Notes under the pieces: model-generated | Told to the model about the DNA's origin: nothing | What the model saw: only the letters and a program-made list of their open reading frames with translations | Database searches by the model: none | Source: an uncultured Erysipelotrichaceae bacterium | GTDB taxonomy: Bacteria; Bacillota_I; Bacilli_A; Erysipelotrichales; Coprobacillaceae | DNA length: 10,928 nt | NCBI GenBank assembly: GCA_900544435.1 | Contig: UQVG01000045.1 | Coordinates: 1 to 10,928, forward strand | Reading direction: 5' to 3' | Shown: in pieces, positions 1 to 5,569 of the stretch | Position numbering within the stretch: the stretch's first letter is position 1 | Layout of the letters: each line of letters opens with the position of its first letter | Translations under genes and position numbers: made by a program

Positions 1-45
1 AAGAATTGATATACTCTATCAAAAACTTATGGAAAAAAATTTAAT

Positions 46-71
46 AAAAAAATCAACCTCACGTTGATTTT
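46..71 (-). terminator. Intrinsic terminator after tRNA-Thr
   Basis: Reading leftward from the tRNA, the transcript forms a perfect 9-bp stem (AAAATCAAC / GTTGATTTT, + positions 49-57 and 63-71) with a 5-base loop, followed by a run of U (TTTTTTTATT on the minus strand). It lies six bases past the CCA end of the tRNA, as expected for the end of a tRNA transcript. The flanking A-run also makes it possible as a weaker terminator in the other direction. Positions 1-45 hold nothing else I can identify. Confidence 0.8.
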
Positions 72-76
72 AATAA

Positions 77-152
77 TGGTGCTGGAGATGGGATTTGAAC
101 CCACAGCCTACTGGTTACGAGTCAGTTGCTCTACCATTGGAGCTACTCCAGC
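77..152 (-). tRNA. tRNA-Thr (anticodon CGU)
   Basis: The minus strand folds as a complete 76-base tRNA including an encoded CCA. The 7-bp acceptor stem is GCTGGAG/CTCCAGC, the D-stem GCTC/GAGC, and the T-arm GTGGG-TTCAAAT-CCCAT. The seven-base anticodon loop CTCGTAA places CGT at positions 34-36, with U33 and A37 present, so the tRNA reads ACG threonine codons. The closing anticodon-stem pair 31-39 is A-C rather than a Watson-Crick pair; the other four pairs are intact. It lies 21 bases downstream of the pyrI stop on the same strand, with a hairpin between and no clear promoter of its own, so co-transcription with pyrBI and processing is possible. Confidence 0.95.
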
Positions 153-156
153 ATAG

Positions 157-184
157 AAATAGAAGCAAAGCTTCTATTTTTTTT
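157..184. terminator. Hairpin between pyrI and tRNA-Thr, T-tract on the + strand
   Basis: A perfect 10-bp stem (AAATAGAAGC / GCTTCTATTT, positions 157-166 and 170-179) with a 3-base loop overlaps the pyrI stop codon. On the + strand it is followed by an unbroken T-run (177-184), a textbook intrinsic terminator in that direction. On the minus strand, the direction of pyrI, it is followed only by TTTCTATGC, a poor U-tract that would be leaky. It may protect the pyrBI 3' end and let some transcription continue into the tRNA. No + strand gene is seen that would need it. Confidence 0.6.
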
Positions 185-596
185 CAACTTTTGTTTCACA
201 ATAAAGACAACGATAAATACGTTTATCTTTATTTGCTAAATAGAAAACATGATCTAATCCTTGTTCTACTGATGTAATACAACGAGGATTTTTACATCTT
301 TCTACATTAATGATTTTTTGAGGAAGTTGCAATTTTTTCTTTTCAACAAGCTTACCATCTTTAATAATACAGACAGTAATATTAGGATCTAAATATCCTA
401 AAACATCAAAATCTAATGCAAATTCTTCATCTATTTTTAAAATATCTTTTTTACCCATTTTATTAGATTTAACGTTTTTAATAATAGCAACGCTACAATC
501 TAATTTATCTAATCCTAATGCTTTATAAACTTCTAAAGATTTACCAGCAGTAATATGATCTAAAACAATTCCGTTTTTAATACTATCTATCTTCAT
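174..596 (-). CDS. pyrI: Aspartate carbamoyltransferase regulatory chain (PyrI)
   Basis: This 140-residue protein matches the usual PyrI length of about 150. PyrI binds allosteric nucleotides (CTP, UTP, ATP) in its N-terminal domain and bridges catalytic PyrB trimers through a C-terminal zinc domain. The zinc ligands are visible as Cys101, Cys106, Cys130 and Cys133 (CX4C then CX2C), the spacing known for the family. The N-terminal half carries the expected start [15 protein letters not shown] and the later NVKSNKMGKKDILKI segment of the allosteric domain. Its ATG overlaps the pyrB stop by one base (TAATG), so translation is probably coupled to pyrB and gives matched subunit amounts. A hairpin overlaps its stop codon. 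Identification is firm; the allosteric response (which nucleotide inhibits) cannot be read from sequence. Confidence 0.95.
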   Translation of the reverse strand: MKIDSIKNGIVLDHITAGKSLEVYKALGLDKLDCSVAIIKNVKSNKMGKKDILKIDEEFALDFDVLGYLDPNITVCIIKDGKLVEKKKLQLPQKIINVERCKNPRCITSVEQGLDHVFYLANKDKRIYRCLYCETKVEKK

Positions 597-1525
597 TATC
601 TTTCTACCTCATTTTCCAATCCTAACATTTTTAAAATAAGTGCCATACGCATAAAACGTCCGTTTTGAACTTGATCAAAATACTTAGCTCTTGGATCATC
701 ATCAACCTCAATAGCAATTTCATTAACACGAGGTAATGGGTGCATAACGATTAAATCAGATTTTGATTTTTCTAATTTCTTTAAATCTAAAATATATGTA
801 TCTTTTAAACGAATATAATCTTGTTCATTGAAGAATCTTTCTTTTTGAACACGTGTCATATAAAGAATATCTAAATCTTCAATAACTTCTTCAATTGTTT
901 CAACTTCTCTATAATCTAAATTTTTAGCATCTAATAAATCATGTTTTAAATATTCAGGAATTTTAAGTTCAGGTGGTGCAATAAACACGAATTTAATATT
1001 TTTATAACGTGACATTGCTTTTGTAAGTGAATGAACTGTACGTCCAAATTTTAAATCCCCACAAAAACCAATTGTTAGATTATCTAATCTACCTTTTTCT
1101 CTATAAATTGTAAGTAAATCAGTTAATGTTTGCGTTGGATGGTTATGACCACCATCTCCTGCATTGATTAAAGGTACTGTACTTTTTCTTGTAGCAACAA
1201 GAGGGGCACCTTCTTTTGGATGACGCATTGCAATGATATCGCAATAGCTTGAAACAACACTAATAGTATCACTAACACTTTCACCTTTAGAAGCACTTGT
1301 ATTGTTTGCACTTGAAAAGCCTAAAACACTTCCACCAAGTGATAACATAGCTGATTCAAAAGAAAGTCTTGTACGTGTACTTGGTTCAAAAAATAATGTG
1401 GCTAGAATTTTATGATGACAAACATCTTGATAACGCGTACGATCCTTAATGATATCATTAGCAATATCAATCAGTTCATCAATTTCTTCTACACTTAAAT
1501 CCATTGGGTCAATTAAATATTTCAT
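596..1525 (-). CDS. pyrB: Aspartate carbamoyltransferase catalytic chain (PyrB)
   Basis: The 309-residue cytoplasmic enzyme condenses carbamoyl phosphate and L-aspartate to N-carbamoyl-L-aspartate, the first committed step of pyrimidine synthesis. Visible motifs are the carbamoyl phosphate loop [13 protein letters not shown] (Ser49-Thr-Arg-Thr-Arg53), Lys80 of the mobile loop, [10 protein letters not shown] (His129, Gln132), Arg162 in FGRTVHSL, the aspartate-binding MTRVQKER (Arg225, Gln227) and HPLPR at 262-266. I chose the ATG at 1525 because AAGGAG lies a normal distance upstream. An upstream in-frame TTG at 1549 would sit immediately after the -10 box and probably outside the mRNA. It is followed by pyrI through a one-base TAATG overlap. 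The leader is only about 20 bases, so no PyrR-type attenuator fits. Confidence 0.97.
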   Translation of the reverse strand: MKYLIDPMDLSVEEIDELIDIANDIIKDRTRYQDVCHHKILATLFFEPSTRTRLSFESAMLSLGGSVLGFSSANNTSASKGESVSDTISVVSSYCDIIAMRHPKEGAPLVATRKSTVPLINAGDGGHNHPTQTLTDLLTIYREKGRLDNLTIGFCGDLKFGRTVHSLTKAMSRYKNIKFVFIAPPELKIPEYLKHDLLDAKNLDYREVETIEEVIEDLDILYMTRVQKERFFNEQDYIRLKDTYILDLKKLEKSKSDLIVMHPLPRVNEIAIEVDDDPRAKYFDQVQNGRFMRMALILKMLGLENEVER

Positions 1526-1550
1526 AATAGTCTCCTTTTTTTCCTTCAAT

Positions 1551-1579
1551 ATTATAGCACTCCTTATAAGGCTATTAAA
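1551..1579 (-). promoter_or_regulatory. pyrBI promoter, extended -10
   Basis: On the minus strand the sequence TGCTATAAT (TATAAT at 1556-1551) is a perfect -10 with the TGn extension. The -35 at 17-bp spacing is poor (TTTAAT, 3 of 6), which is typical for extended -10 promoters. Transcription would start near 1544, giving a leader of about 20 bases that contains only the AAGGAG site. A perfect 10-bp palindrome CCTTATAAGG (1562-1571) sits in the spacer and could be an operator; that part is inference. The site lies between the upstream gene's terminator and pyrB, so pyrBI is its own transcription unit. Confidence 0.7.
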
Positions 1580-1584
1580 TATAT

Positions 1585-1616
1585 TTTAAAAAAATACGGA
1601 AATTTCTTCCCGTATT
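1585..1616 (-). terminator. Intrinsic terminator after the PurF homolog
   Basis: In the leftward transcript AATACGG (1616-1610) pairs with CCGTATT (1599-1593) around a 10-base loop, followed by TTTTTTTAAAA. The stem overlaps the TAA stop of the PurF homolog (1617-1615). It separates that gene from the pyrBI promoter downstream. Confidence 0.75.
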
Positions 1617-3021
1617 ATTTTTTACCATTAAAACAATATGTACAGATCTTATCACTATCAAGTCCAATAGCTTGAAGCATATCATCCAAACGATTAAAAC
1701 GTAAAGAAGTAAAATTAAGTTCTTTACGGATTTCTTCTACCATTGCATTATATTCAGGAGTATCAGGATCACTATATGTTTCTAACATATTGATATCGTT
1801 TTCTCCTTCACGCTTTCTAATAACACGACGTGTAATTAAATCCATATCACTTGTACTTCTTGAAAAGTTTAAGTAAGGACATCCATACATAATTGGAGGA
1901 CAAGCAGGTCTAATATGGACTGCTCTTGCTCCAGAGTTATATAAATATTCAGTTGTATCTCTTAGTTGTGTTCCACGAACAATTGAATCATCTATTAATA
2001 ATAATGATTTTCCTTTAATCAAGCTGGCAATTGGAATTAATTTCATTTTTGCAATTAAATTACGATCCGCTTGAATTTGTGGCATAAATGAACGTGGCCA
2101 CGTAGGTGTATATTTAATAAAAGGTCTTCCATATTGAATATGTGATTCATTTGAATAACCAATCGCATGAGCAATTCCACTATCAGGAACACCTGCTACA
2201 AGATCAATATCTTTAATATCATCTCTTTGAGCCATTAAACGACCACATTCATAACGCATTTCTTCAACATTACGTCCTTCATAACAACTTGTTGGATAAC
2301 CATAGTATACCCATAAAAATGAACAAATTTTCATTTTATCATTGGCTTCTACAAGTGTTTTCACTTCTTCACTTGTCATAAAGCAAACTTCACCAGGTCC
2401 TAATTCTTTATATAAAGAATAGCCTAAATTGATATAAGCATGACTTTCAAACGAAGCACAGAATCCATTTTCACCCTTACCAATATTTAATGGAGTTCTT
2501 CCTAATTTATCACGTACTAAATATAAACCATCTTTTGTCATCAACATAAAAGAAATAGAACCTTTTACTTTCCTTAAAACATTGATGATTCCATCGACAT
2601 AAGTATCCTTTTGATTAATCATTGCAGCAATCAATTCAGTTTGATTGACTTCTCCCCCAGACATCTCTAAAAAATGAGTATGCCCATTATCAAAAGCATC
2701 TTGAATCAATTCTTCCATGTTTGCGACTCTACCTACAGAAACAATTGCATAACTTCCTAAACGACAATTGATCAAAAGAGGTTGAGGTTCATTGTCTGAA
2801 ATACAACCAATTCCCATTTTTCCAGACATTTCTTTAATATCATTTTCAAATTTAGTTCTAAATGGTGAATTTGAAATATTATGAATTGCACGATTAAAAC
2901 CGTTTTCTCCATAAACAGCAATCCCACCTTTTTTTGTTCCTAAATGAGAATGATAATCAATACCAAAAAACAAATCAGTGACACAGTCTTTACGACTGAC
3001 AACGCCAAACATACCGCCCAT
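1615..3021 (-). CDS. Amidophosphoribosyltransferase (PurF) homolog without the N-terminal Cys nucleophile
   Basis: This 468-residue protein has PurF architecture: an N-terminal Ntn-type glutaminase-like domain (about 1-235) and a phosphoribosyltransferase domain (about 235-468). The PRPP loop is clear as LLIDDSIVRGTQ (about 341-352), preceded by GVPDSGIAHAIGYS (277-290). Four cysteines, C233, C381, C460 and C463 (CTYCFNG), sit where clostridial/Bacillus PurF binds its 4Fe-4S cluster. The N-terminus, however, reads MGGMFGVVSRKDC where PurF has (M)CGVFG, so the residue that becomes the catalytic Cys1 is Gly. The protein should keep PRPP binding but not classical glutamine hydrolysis. It may use free ammonia or another amine, or act in another role. 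From memory, similar MGGxFG proteins occur across Firmicutes and Bacteroidetes, usually annotated as PurF. AAGGAG lies about 10 bases before the ATG. Fold assignment is firm, reaction uncertain. Confidence 0.8.
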   Translation of the reverse strand: MGGMFGVVSRKDCVTDLFFGIDYHSHLGTKKGGIAVYGENGFNRAIHNISNSPFRTKFENDIKEMSGKMGIGCISDNEPQPLLINCRLGSYAIVSVGRVANMEELIQDAFDNGHTHFLEMSGGEVNQTELIAAMINQKDTYVDGIINVLRKVKGSISFMLMTKDGLYLVRDKLGRTPLNIGKGENGFCASFESHAYINLGYSLYKELGPGEVCFMTSEEVKTLVEANDKMKICSFLWVYYGYPTSCYEGRNVEEMRYECGRLMAQRDDIKDIDLVAGVPDSGIAHAIGYSNESHIQYGRPFIKYTPTWPRSFMPQIQADRNLIAKMKLIPIASLIKGKSLLLIDDSIVRGTQLRDTTEYLYNSGARAVHIRPACPPIMYGCPYLNFSRSTSDMDLITRRVIRKREGENDINMLETYSDPDTPEYNAMVEEIRKELNFTSLRFNRLDDMLQAIGLDSDKICTYCFNGKK

Positions 3022-3065
3022 ATGTAATTTTCTCCTTTTTCATTTGTTCTCTAAATGCCAAAAAT

Positions 3066-3094
3066 ATGATAACATAAAATAAAATGAAGATAAA
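3066..3094 (-). promoter_or_regulatory. Possible promoter of the PurF homolog
   Basis: On the minus strand TGTTATCAT gives an extended -10 (TATCAT at 3071-3066, TG at 3074-3073), with a weak -35 TTTATC 17 bp upstream. It would leave a leader of about 40 bases containing AAGGAG. The 85-bp divergent spacer must also carry the promoter of the rightward histidine phosphatase gene, for which no good match was found. Confidence 0.4.
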
Positions 3095-3106
3095 GGATGT
3101 AAAATA

Positions 3107-3634
3107 ATGAGATTATATGTAGTAAGACATGGTCAAACAGGCTATAACATTGATAATAAAGTTTGTGGTATTTCAGATGTTGAACTCACTCCTTTAGGAA
3201 AACAACAAGCTAAAAAAGCACAGGAAGACTTACAATTTTTTAAAATAGATTATATTTTTTCTTCACCACTTCAAAGGGCTTTTGAAACTGCGCAAATCAT
3301 TAATAAAGAACGTCAATTAGAAATTCAAGTGGATTCTAGAATACAAGAAATCAATTTTGGTAAATTTGAAGGAATTATTAATAATGAAGAATTTCAATAT
3401 TATAAACAAAATTATGGATTACATTATCCAGGTGGAGAATCTTTATTTCAAGTCGTTCACCGTGTGTATAGTTTTTTAGAAGAACTTGAAAATAAATATC
3501 CTGATAAAAATATTTTAGTTGTTTGTCATGGGGGTATTGTTCGTGTCATTCATAGTTATTTTTATGGAATGACAAATGAAGAATTAATGACATGGCTACC
3601 CGAAAATTGTTGTATTCAGTGCTATGAAAAATAG
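3107..3634 (+). CDS. Histidine phosphatase family protein (phosphoglycerate mutase-like), first copy
   Basis: This 175-residue cytoplasmic protein has the complete active site of the histidine phosphatase superfamily: the phospho-accepting His8 in VVRHGQTGYN, Arg57 in SPLQRAFETA, the acid Glu81 in EINFGKFEG, and the second His141 in VVCHGGIVRVI. Its size fits the small CobC/GpmB-like branch, in which substrates range from sugar phosphates to alpha-ribazole phosphate; the exact substrate cannot be read from sequence. No cobalamin genes are nearby, so a CobC role is not supported. The start is set by AAAGGA about 9 bases before the ATG. It is divergent from the PurF homolog. A second paralog lies at 4824-5390, sharing RHGQT and a similar LTxLGKQQAxKA segment. 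Confidence 0.88.
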   Translation: MRLYVVRHGQTGYNIDNKVCGISDVELTPLGKQQAKKAQEDLQFFKIDYIFSSPLQRAFETAQIINKERQLEIQVDSRIQEINFGKFEGIINNEEFQYYKQNYGLHYPGGESLFQVVHRVYSFLEELENKYPDKNILVVCHGGIVRVIHSYFYGMTNEELMTWLPENCCIQCYEK

Positions 3635-3644
3635 TGACTTTGTA

Positions 3645-3672
3645 TTGACTGAAAAGTGGAAAGTGTTATACT
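3645..3672 (+). promoter_or_regulatory. Ferredoxin promoter
   Basis: TTGACT (3645-3650) and TATACT (3667-3672) are separated by 16 bp, with a TGn extension (TGTTATACT). It starts 10 bases after the stop of the preceding phosphatase gene, and AAAGGAG follows at about 3691-3697. This is one of the clearest promoters in the window and fits high expression of a small redox carrier as a single-gene unit. Confidence 0.8.
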
Positions 3673-3705
3673 AATTATAGGAAAAAAGGAAAAGGAGAGT
3701 TAAAT

Positions 3706-3876
3706 ATGAACGTAGATAAAGATACTTGTATCGGATGCGGAGCATGTGCTGGTGTTTGTCCTGTAGAAGCTTTAGCATTTGATGACGAAGGAAAAATGGA
3801 ATGTGACAAAGATACATGCATTGGATGTCAAGCATGTGTTGGAACTTGTCCAGTAGAAGCTATTTCAGCTGAATAA
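3706..3876 (+). CDS. 2[4Fe-4S] ferredoxin
   Basis: This 56-codon gene encodes a clostridial-type ferredoxin, a soluble low-potential electron carrier between enzymes such as pyruvate:ferredoxin oxidoreductase and hydrogenases. Two CX2CX2CX3CP motifs are complete: Cys8, 11, 14 and 18 (CIGCGACAGVCP) and Cys38, 41, 44 and 48 (CIGCQACVGTCP). The two halves are an obvious internal duplication, both running DKDTCIGC...ACxGxCPVEA. In the canonical pattern the first three cysteines of one motif plus the fourth of the other bind each cluster. The length of about 55 residues is typical. AAGGAG lies 8 bases before the ATG. The gene has its own promoter and terminator, so it is a monocistronic unit. Confidence 0.96.
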   Translation: MNVDKDTCIGCGACAGVCPVEALAFDDEGKMECDKDTCIGCQACVGTCPVEAISAE

Positions 3877-3883
3877 TAAGATG

Positions 3884-3915
3884 AAGAAGATAGAAATATC
3901 TTCTTTTTATTTTTG
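3884..3915 (+). terminator. Intrinsic terminator after ferredoxin
   Basis: A perfect 9-bp stem (AAGAAGATA / TATCTTCTT, 3884-3892 and 3897-3905) with a GAAA loop is followed by TTTATTTTT. It lies 8 bases past the ferredoxin stop and 34 bases before the next start codon. Confidence 0.85.
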
Positions 3916-3948
3916 CTTTATATGATAAAATAGCGTTGGAGGTTTTTT

Positions 3949-4812
3949 ATGAAGACAACAATACATACTTTAAAAAAAGAATATAAAGATAATCAAACTT
4001 ATTTAAATGAAAAACAAAAACTTTTTCAAAATTTAACTTATCATATGATTGAAAAAGAATTAAATCATAATGATATCGATATTCAATATACTGCTGTTAT
4101 GGATTATTATAAACAATGTGAAGATATAGATGAAACAATTGCTTTCTTTGATGAAAAATATGACCAACAATTAGATCGACTTGGTGAAAAAGAAGAAATG
4201 TTTGATGATGATGCACTTGTTTTTTATATTGTAAAGGTTATTGAACATTTTGTAGATATTCATCAAATTCCTGATAAAAACTATATTGCTAGTGATCTAT
4301 TAGAACTTATTCAAAAAGATCATGATTATCAAGATTTGCTTGAAAAAACAGAAAATATCATGAAACGTCTTATTAAAATGAAACACGAAAAAAATCAAGA
4401 CTTACAAAATACTTTTAGTCCTTATGGAATTGATTTAGAACAATTTTTTACGCGTGTTTTCCAAGAATTTGATTATGTTGAACATCAGGTTTCTTTTCTA
4501 ACAAAAATTTATTCACTTTTAAAACAACTTCAAAAAGAATATGCTCTTTCTTTAAGATATGTAGAAATTCGTATGGATGTTTTAAGTACATTAGTTAAAT
4601 ATACACAAGAAGATTTAGATGATGAAATAAAAGATATTTGTAAAGAATATCCTCAATTTAGATTTATGCTTTATTATAAAGTGATGACTTCTTTACAACA
4701 AATAGGAAATAATGATTTATTAAAAAAATATTATCAAGAAATTAATACTTGTATGCCTATGAATGAAGAACAAAAGGATTTATTAGAAGTGATTAAAGAG
4801 ATTTTTGGATAA
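3949..4812 (+). CDS. Unrecognised charged, all-helical protein (287 residues)
   Basis: I do not recognise a family. The protein is rich in Asp, Glu, Lys, Gln and Tyr, poor in Gly and Pro, and looks helical throughout. It has no signal peptide, no convincing membrane segment and no Cys/His metal cluster. The opening 40 residues (LKKEYKDNQTYLNEKQKLFQ) and the stretch around 185-205 (FLTKIYSLLKQLQKEYALSL) look able to form coiled coils or helical-repeat packing. The C-terminal third resembles TPR/HEAT-like helix pairs but lacks a clear repeat signature. GGAGG lies 6 bases before the ATG. The next gene, a histidine phosphatase, follows after 11 bases, so the two are almost certainly co-transcribed and may work together. 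Base composition matches the host genes, giving no sign of recent transfer. Confidence 0.75.
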   Translation: MKTTIHTLKKEYKDNQTYLNEKQKLFQNLTYHMIEKELNHNDIDIQYTAVMDYYKQCEDIDETIAFFDEKYDQQLDRLGEKEEMFDDDALVFYIVKVIEHFVDIHQIPDKNYIASDLLELIQKDHDYQDLLEKTENIMKRLIKMKHEKNQDLQNTFSPYGIDLEQFFTRVFQEFDYVEHQVSFLTKIYSLLKQLQKEYALSLRYVEIRMDVLSTLVKYTQEDLDDEIKDICKEYPQFRFMLYYKVMTSLQQIGNNDLLKKYYQEINTCMPMNEEQKDLLEVIKEIFG

Positions 4813-4823
4813 GAGGTATGAAT

Positions 4824-5390
4824 ATGAAAAAAGATTTATATTTAATGAGACATGGTCAAACTTTATTTAATGTAAGAAGAAAAATTCAAGGGTGGTGTGA
4901 TTCACCACTTACTGAATTAGGTAAACAACAAGCTTTAAAAGCTAAAGAATACTTAAAGGATATTTCTTTTGATCATTATTATAGTAGTACTTCTGAAAGA
5001 TGTTGTGACACAATTGAACTTATTATTGGAGATCAATATTATAAAAGACTTAAAGGTTTAAAAGAAAGAAACTTTGGGATGTTTGAAGGAGAAAGTGAAG
5101 ATTTAAATCCACATTTTGACAACTTTCATTATAATGATTTATTTCCACACTATGGTGGGGAATATACTGAAGATGTCCAAAAAAGATTAAGAGAAACACT
5201 TACTGAAGTGATGGAAAAAGAAGATCATCAGACAGTTTTAGCAGTTTCCCATGCAGGAGCTTGTGTATCATTTTTATCAACTGTGACAGATCCTCAAGAA
5301 GTATTAAGTGGAGGATTAACAAACTGTTGTATTTTACATTTTACTTATGAAAATCATGATTTTAAATTTGTAGAAATCATTAGACCTTAA
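4824..5390 (+). CDS. Histidine phosphatase family protein (phosphoglycerate mutase-like), second copy
   Basis: This 188-residue protein belongs to the same superfamily as the product at 3107-3634. Its active site reads LMRHGQTLFN (phospho-accepting His10), Arg59 in STSERCCDT, Glu81 in LKERNFGMFEG and His143 in AVSHAGACV. The GGEYTEDVQKR segment before the second His is also typical. The substrate is unknown. I place the start at the ATG at 4824: AGAGG (4812-4816) is 7 bases before it, but only one base before the upstream in-frame ATG at 4818. It follows the 287-residue helical protein with an 11-base gap, forming a two-gene unit. The paired phosphatases flanking the ferredoxin and the unknown gene probably arose by duplication and divergence. 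Confidence 0.88.
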   Translation: MKKDLYLMRHGQTLFNVRRKIQGWCDSPLTELGKQQALKAKEYLKDISFDHYYSSTSERCCDTIELIIGDQYYKRLKGLKERNFGMFEGESEDLNPHFDNFHYNDLFPHYGGEYTEDVQKRLRETLTEVMEKEDHQTVLAVSHAGACVSFLSTVTDPQEVLSGGLTNCCILHFTYENHDFKFVEIIRP

Positions 5391-5431
5391 TTATTAAAAA
5401 ATATTGATTAAAACTAGATTTTTTTAATTAA
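5387..5431 (+). terminator. Possible AT-only hairpin after the second phosphatase gene
   Basis: TTAATT-AT-TAAAAAAT (5387-5402) can pair with ATTTTTTTAATTAA (5418-5431) with a small bulge, overlapping the stop codon. The stem has no G-C pairs and no following U-tract, so termination here would be weak; this is a tentative call. Confidence 0.25.
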
Positions 5432-5439
5432 ATGAGTTA

Positions 5440-5569
5440 GAATATAGATGAGGAAAATAGTAGAGGTTGGCTACTTAATATAAACTTACTTTTCACTTGT
5501 CATAATATAAAAGAACATCGACCAACCAATAAAGAACAGGGAAACCTGTTTTTTATTTTAGGAGGAAAT
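5440..5569 (+). promoter_or_regulatory. Structured leader of the HAD gene (possible attenuator or regulatory RNA)
   Basis: This is the unexplained part of the 179-base gap before the HAD gene. It contains GGTTGG (5465-5470) complementary to CCAACC (5522-5527), an extended -10-like TGTCATAAT (5498-5506), and then an intrinsic terminator hairpin (5531-5559) that abuts the GGAGG site (5561-5565). No promoter fits between that hairpin and the ribosome binding site, so any mRNA for the HAD gene must include the hairpin. I compared it by eye with T-box, purine, TPP, FMN, glycine, fluoride, ZTP and preQ1 consensus elements and saw no match. Confidence 0.45.
5531..5559 (+). terminator. Intrinsic terminator-like hairpin directly upstream of the HAD gene's ribosome binding site
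   Basis: AACAGG (5535-5540) pairs with CCTGTT (5545-5550) around a GAAA tetraloop. The stem can extend through G-U and A-U pairs back to 5531. TTTTATTTTA follows. It ends one base before GGAGG. It could end the upstream transcript or act as an attenuator for the HAD gene. Confidence 0.7.

Noticed and set aside
95..277. Rightward 60-residue open frame
   Set aside because: It runs through the tRNA-Thr gene and the pyrI 3' end on the opposite strand, has no ribosome binding site and no recognisable domain.
1526..1549. Upstream TTG start for pyrB adding 8 residues
   Set aside because: It sits directly behind the -10 TATAAT, its extension includes the AAGGAG ribosome binding site itself, and the family normally begins near the ATG at 1525.
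3022..3106. Promoter for the first histidine phosphatase gene
   Set aside because: Only weak matches (such as TTGTTC followed at 15 bp by TATGAT) were found, so no feature was called.
5440..5530. Known riboswitch or T-box, or SRP/6S RNA, in the HAD leader
   Set aside because: None of the conserved sequence blocks of those classes was found by eye; the region is described only as an unidentified leader.
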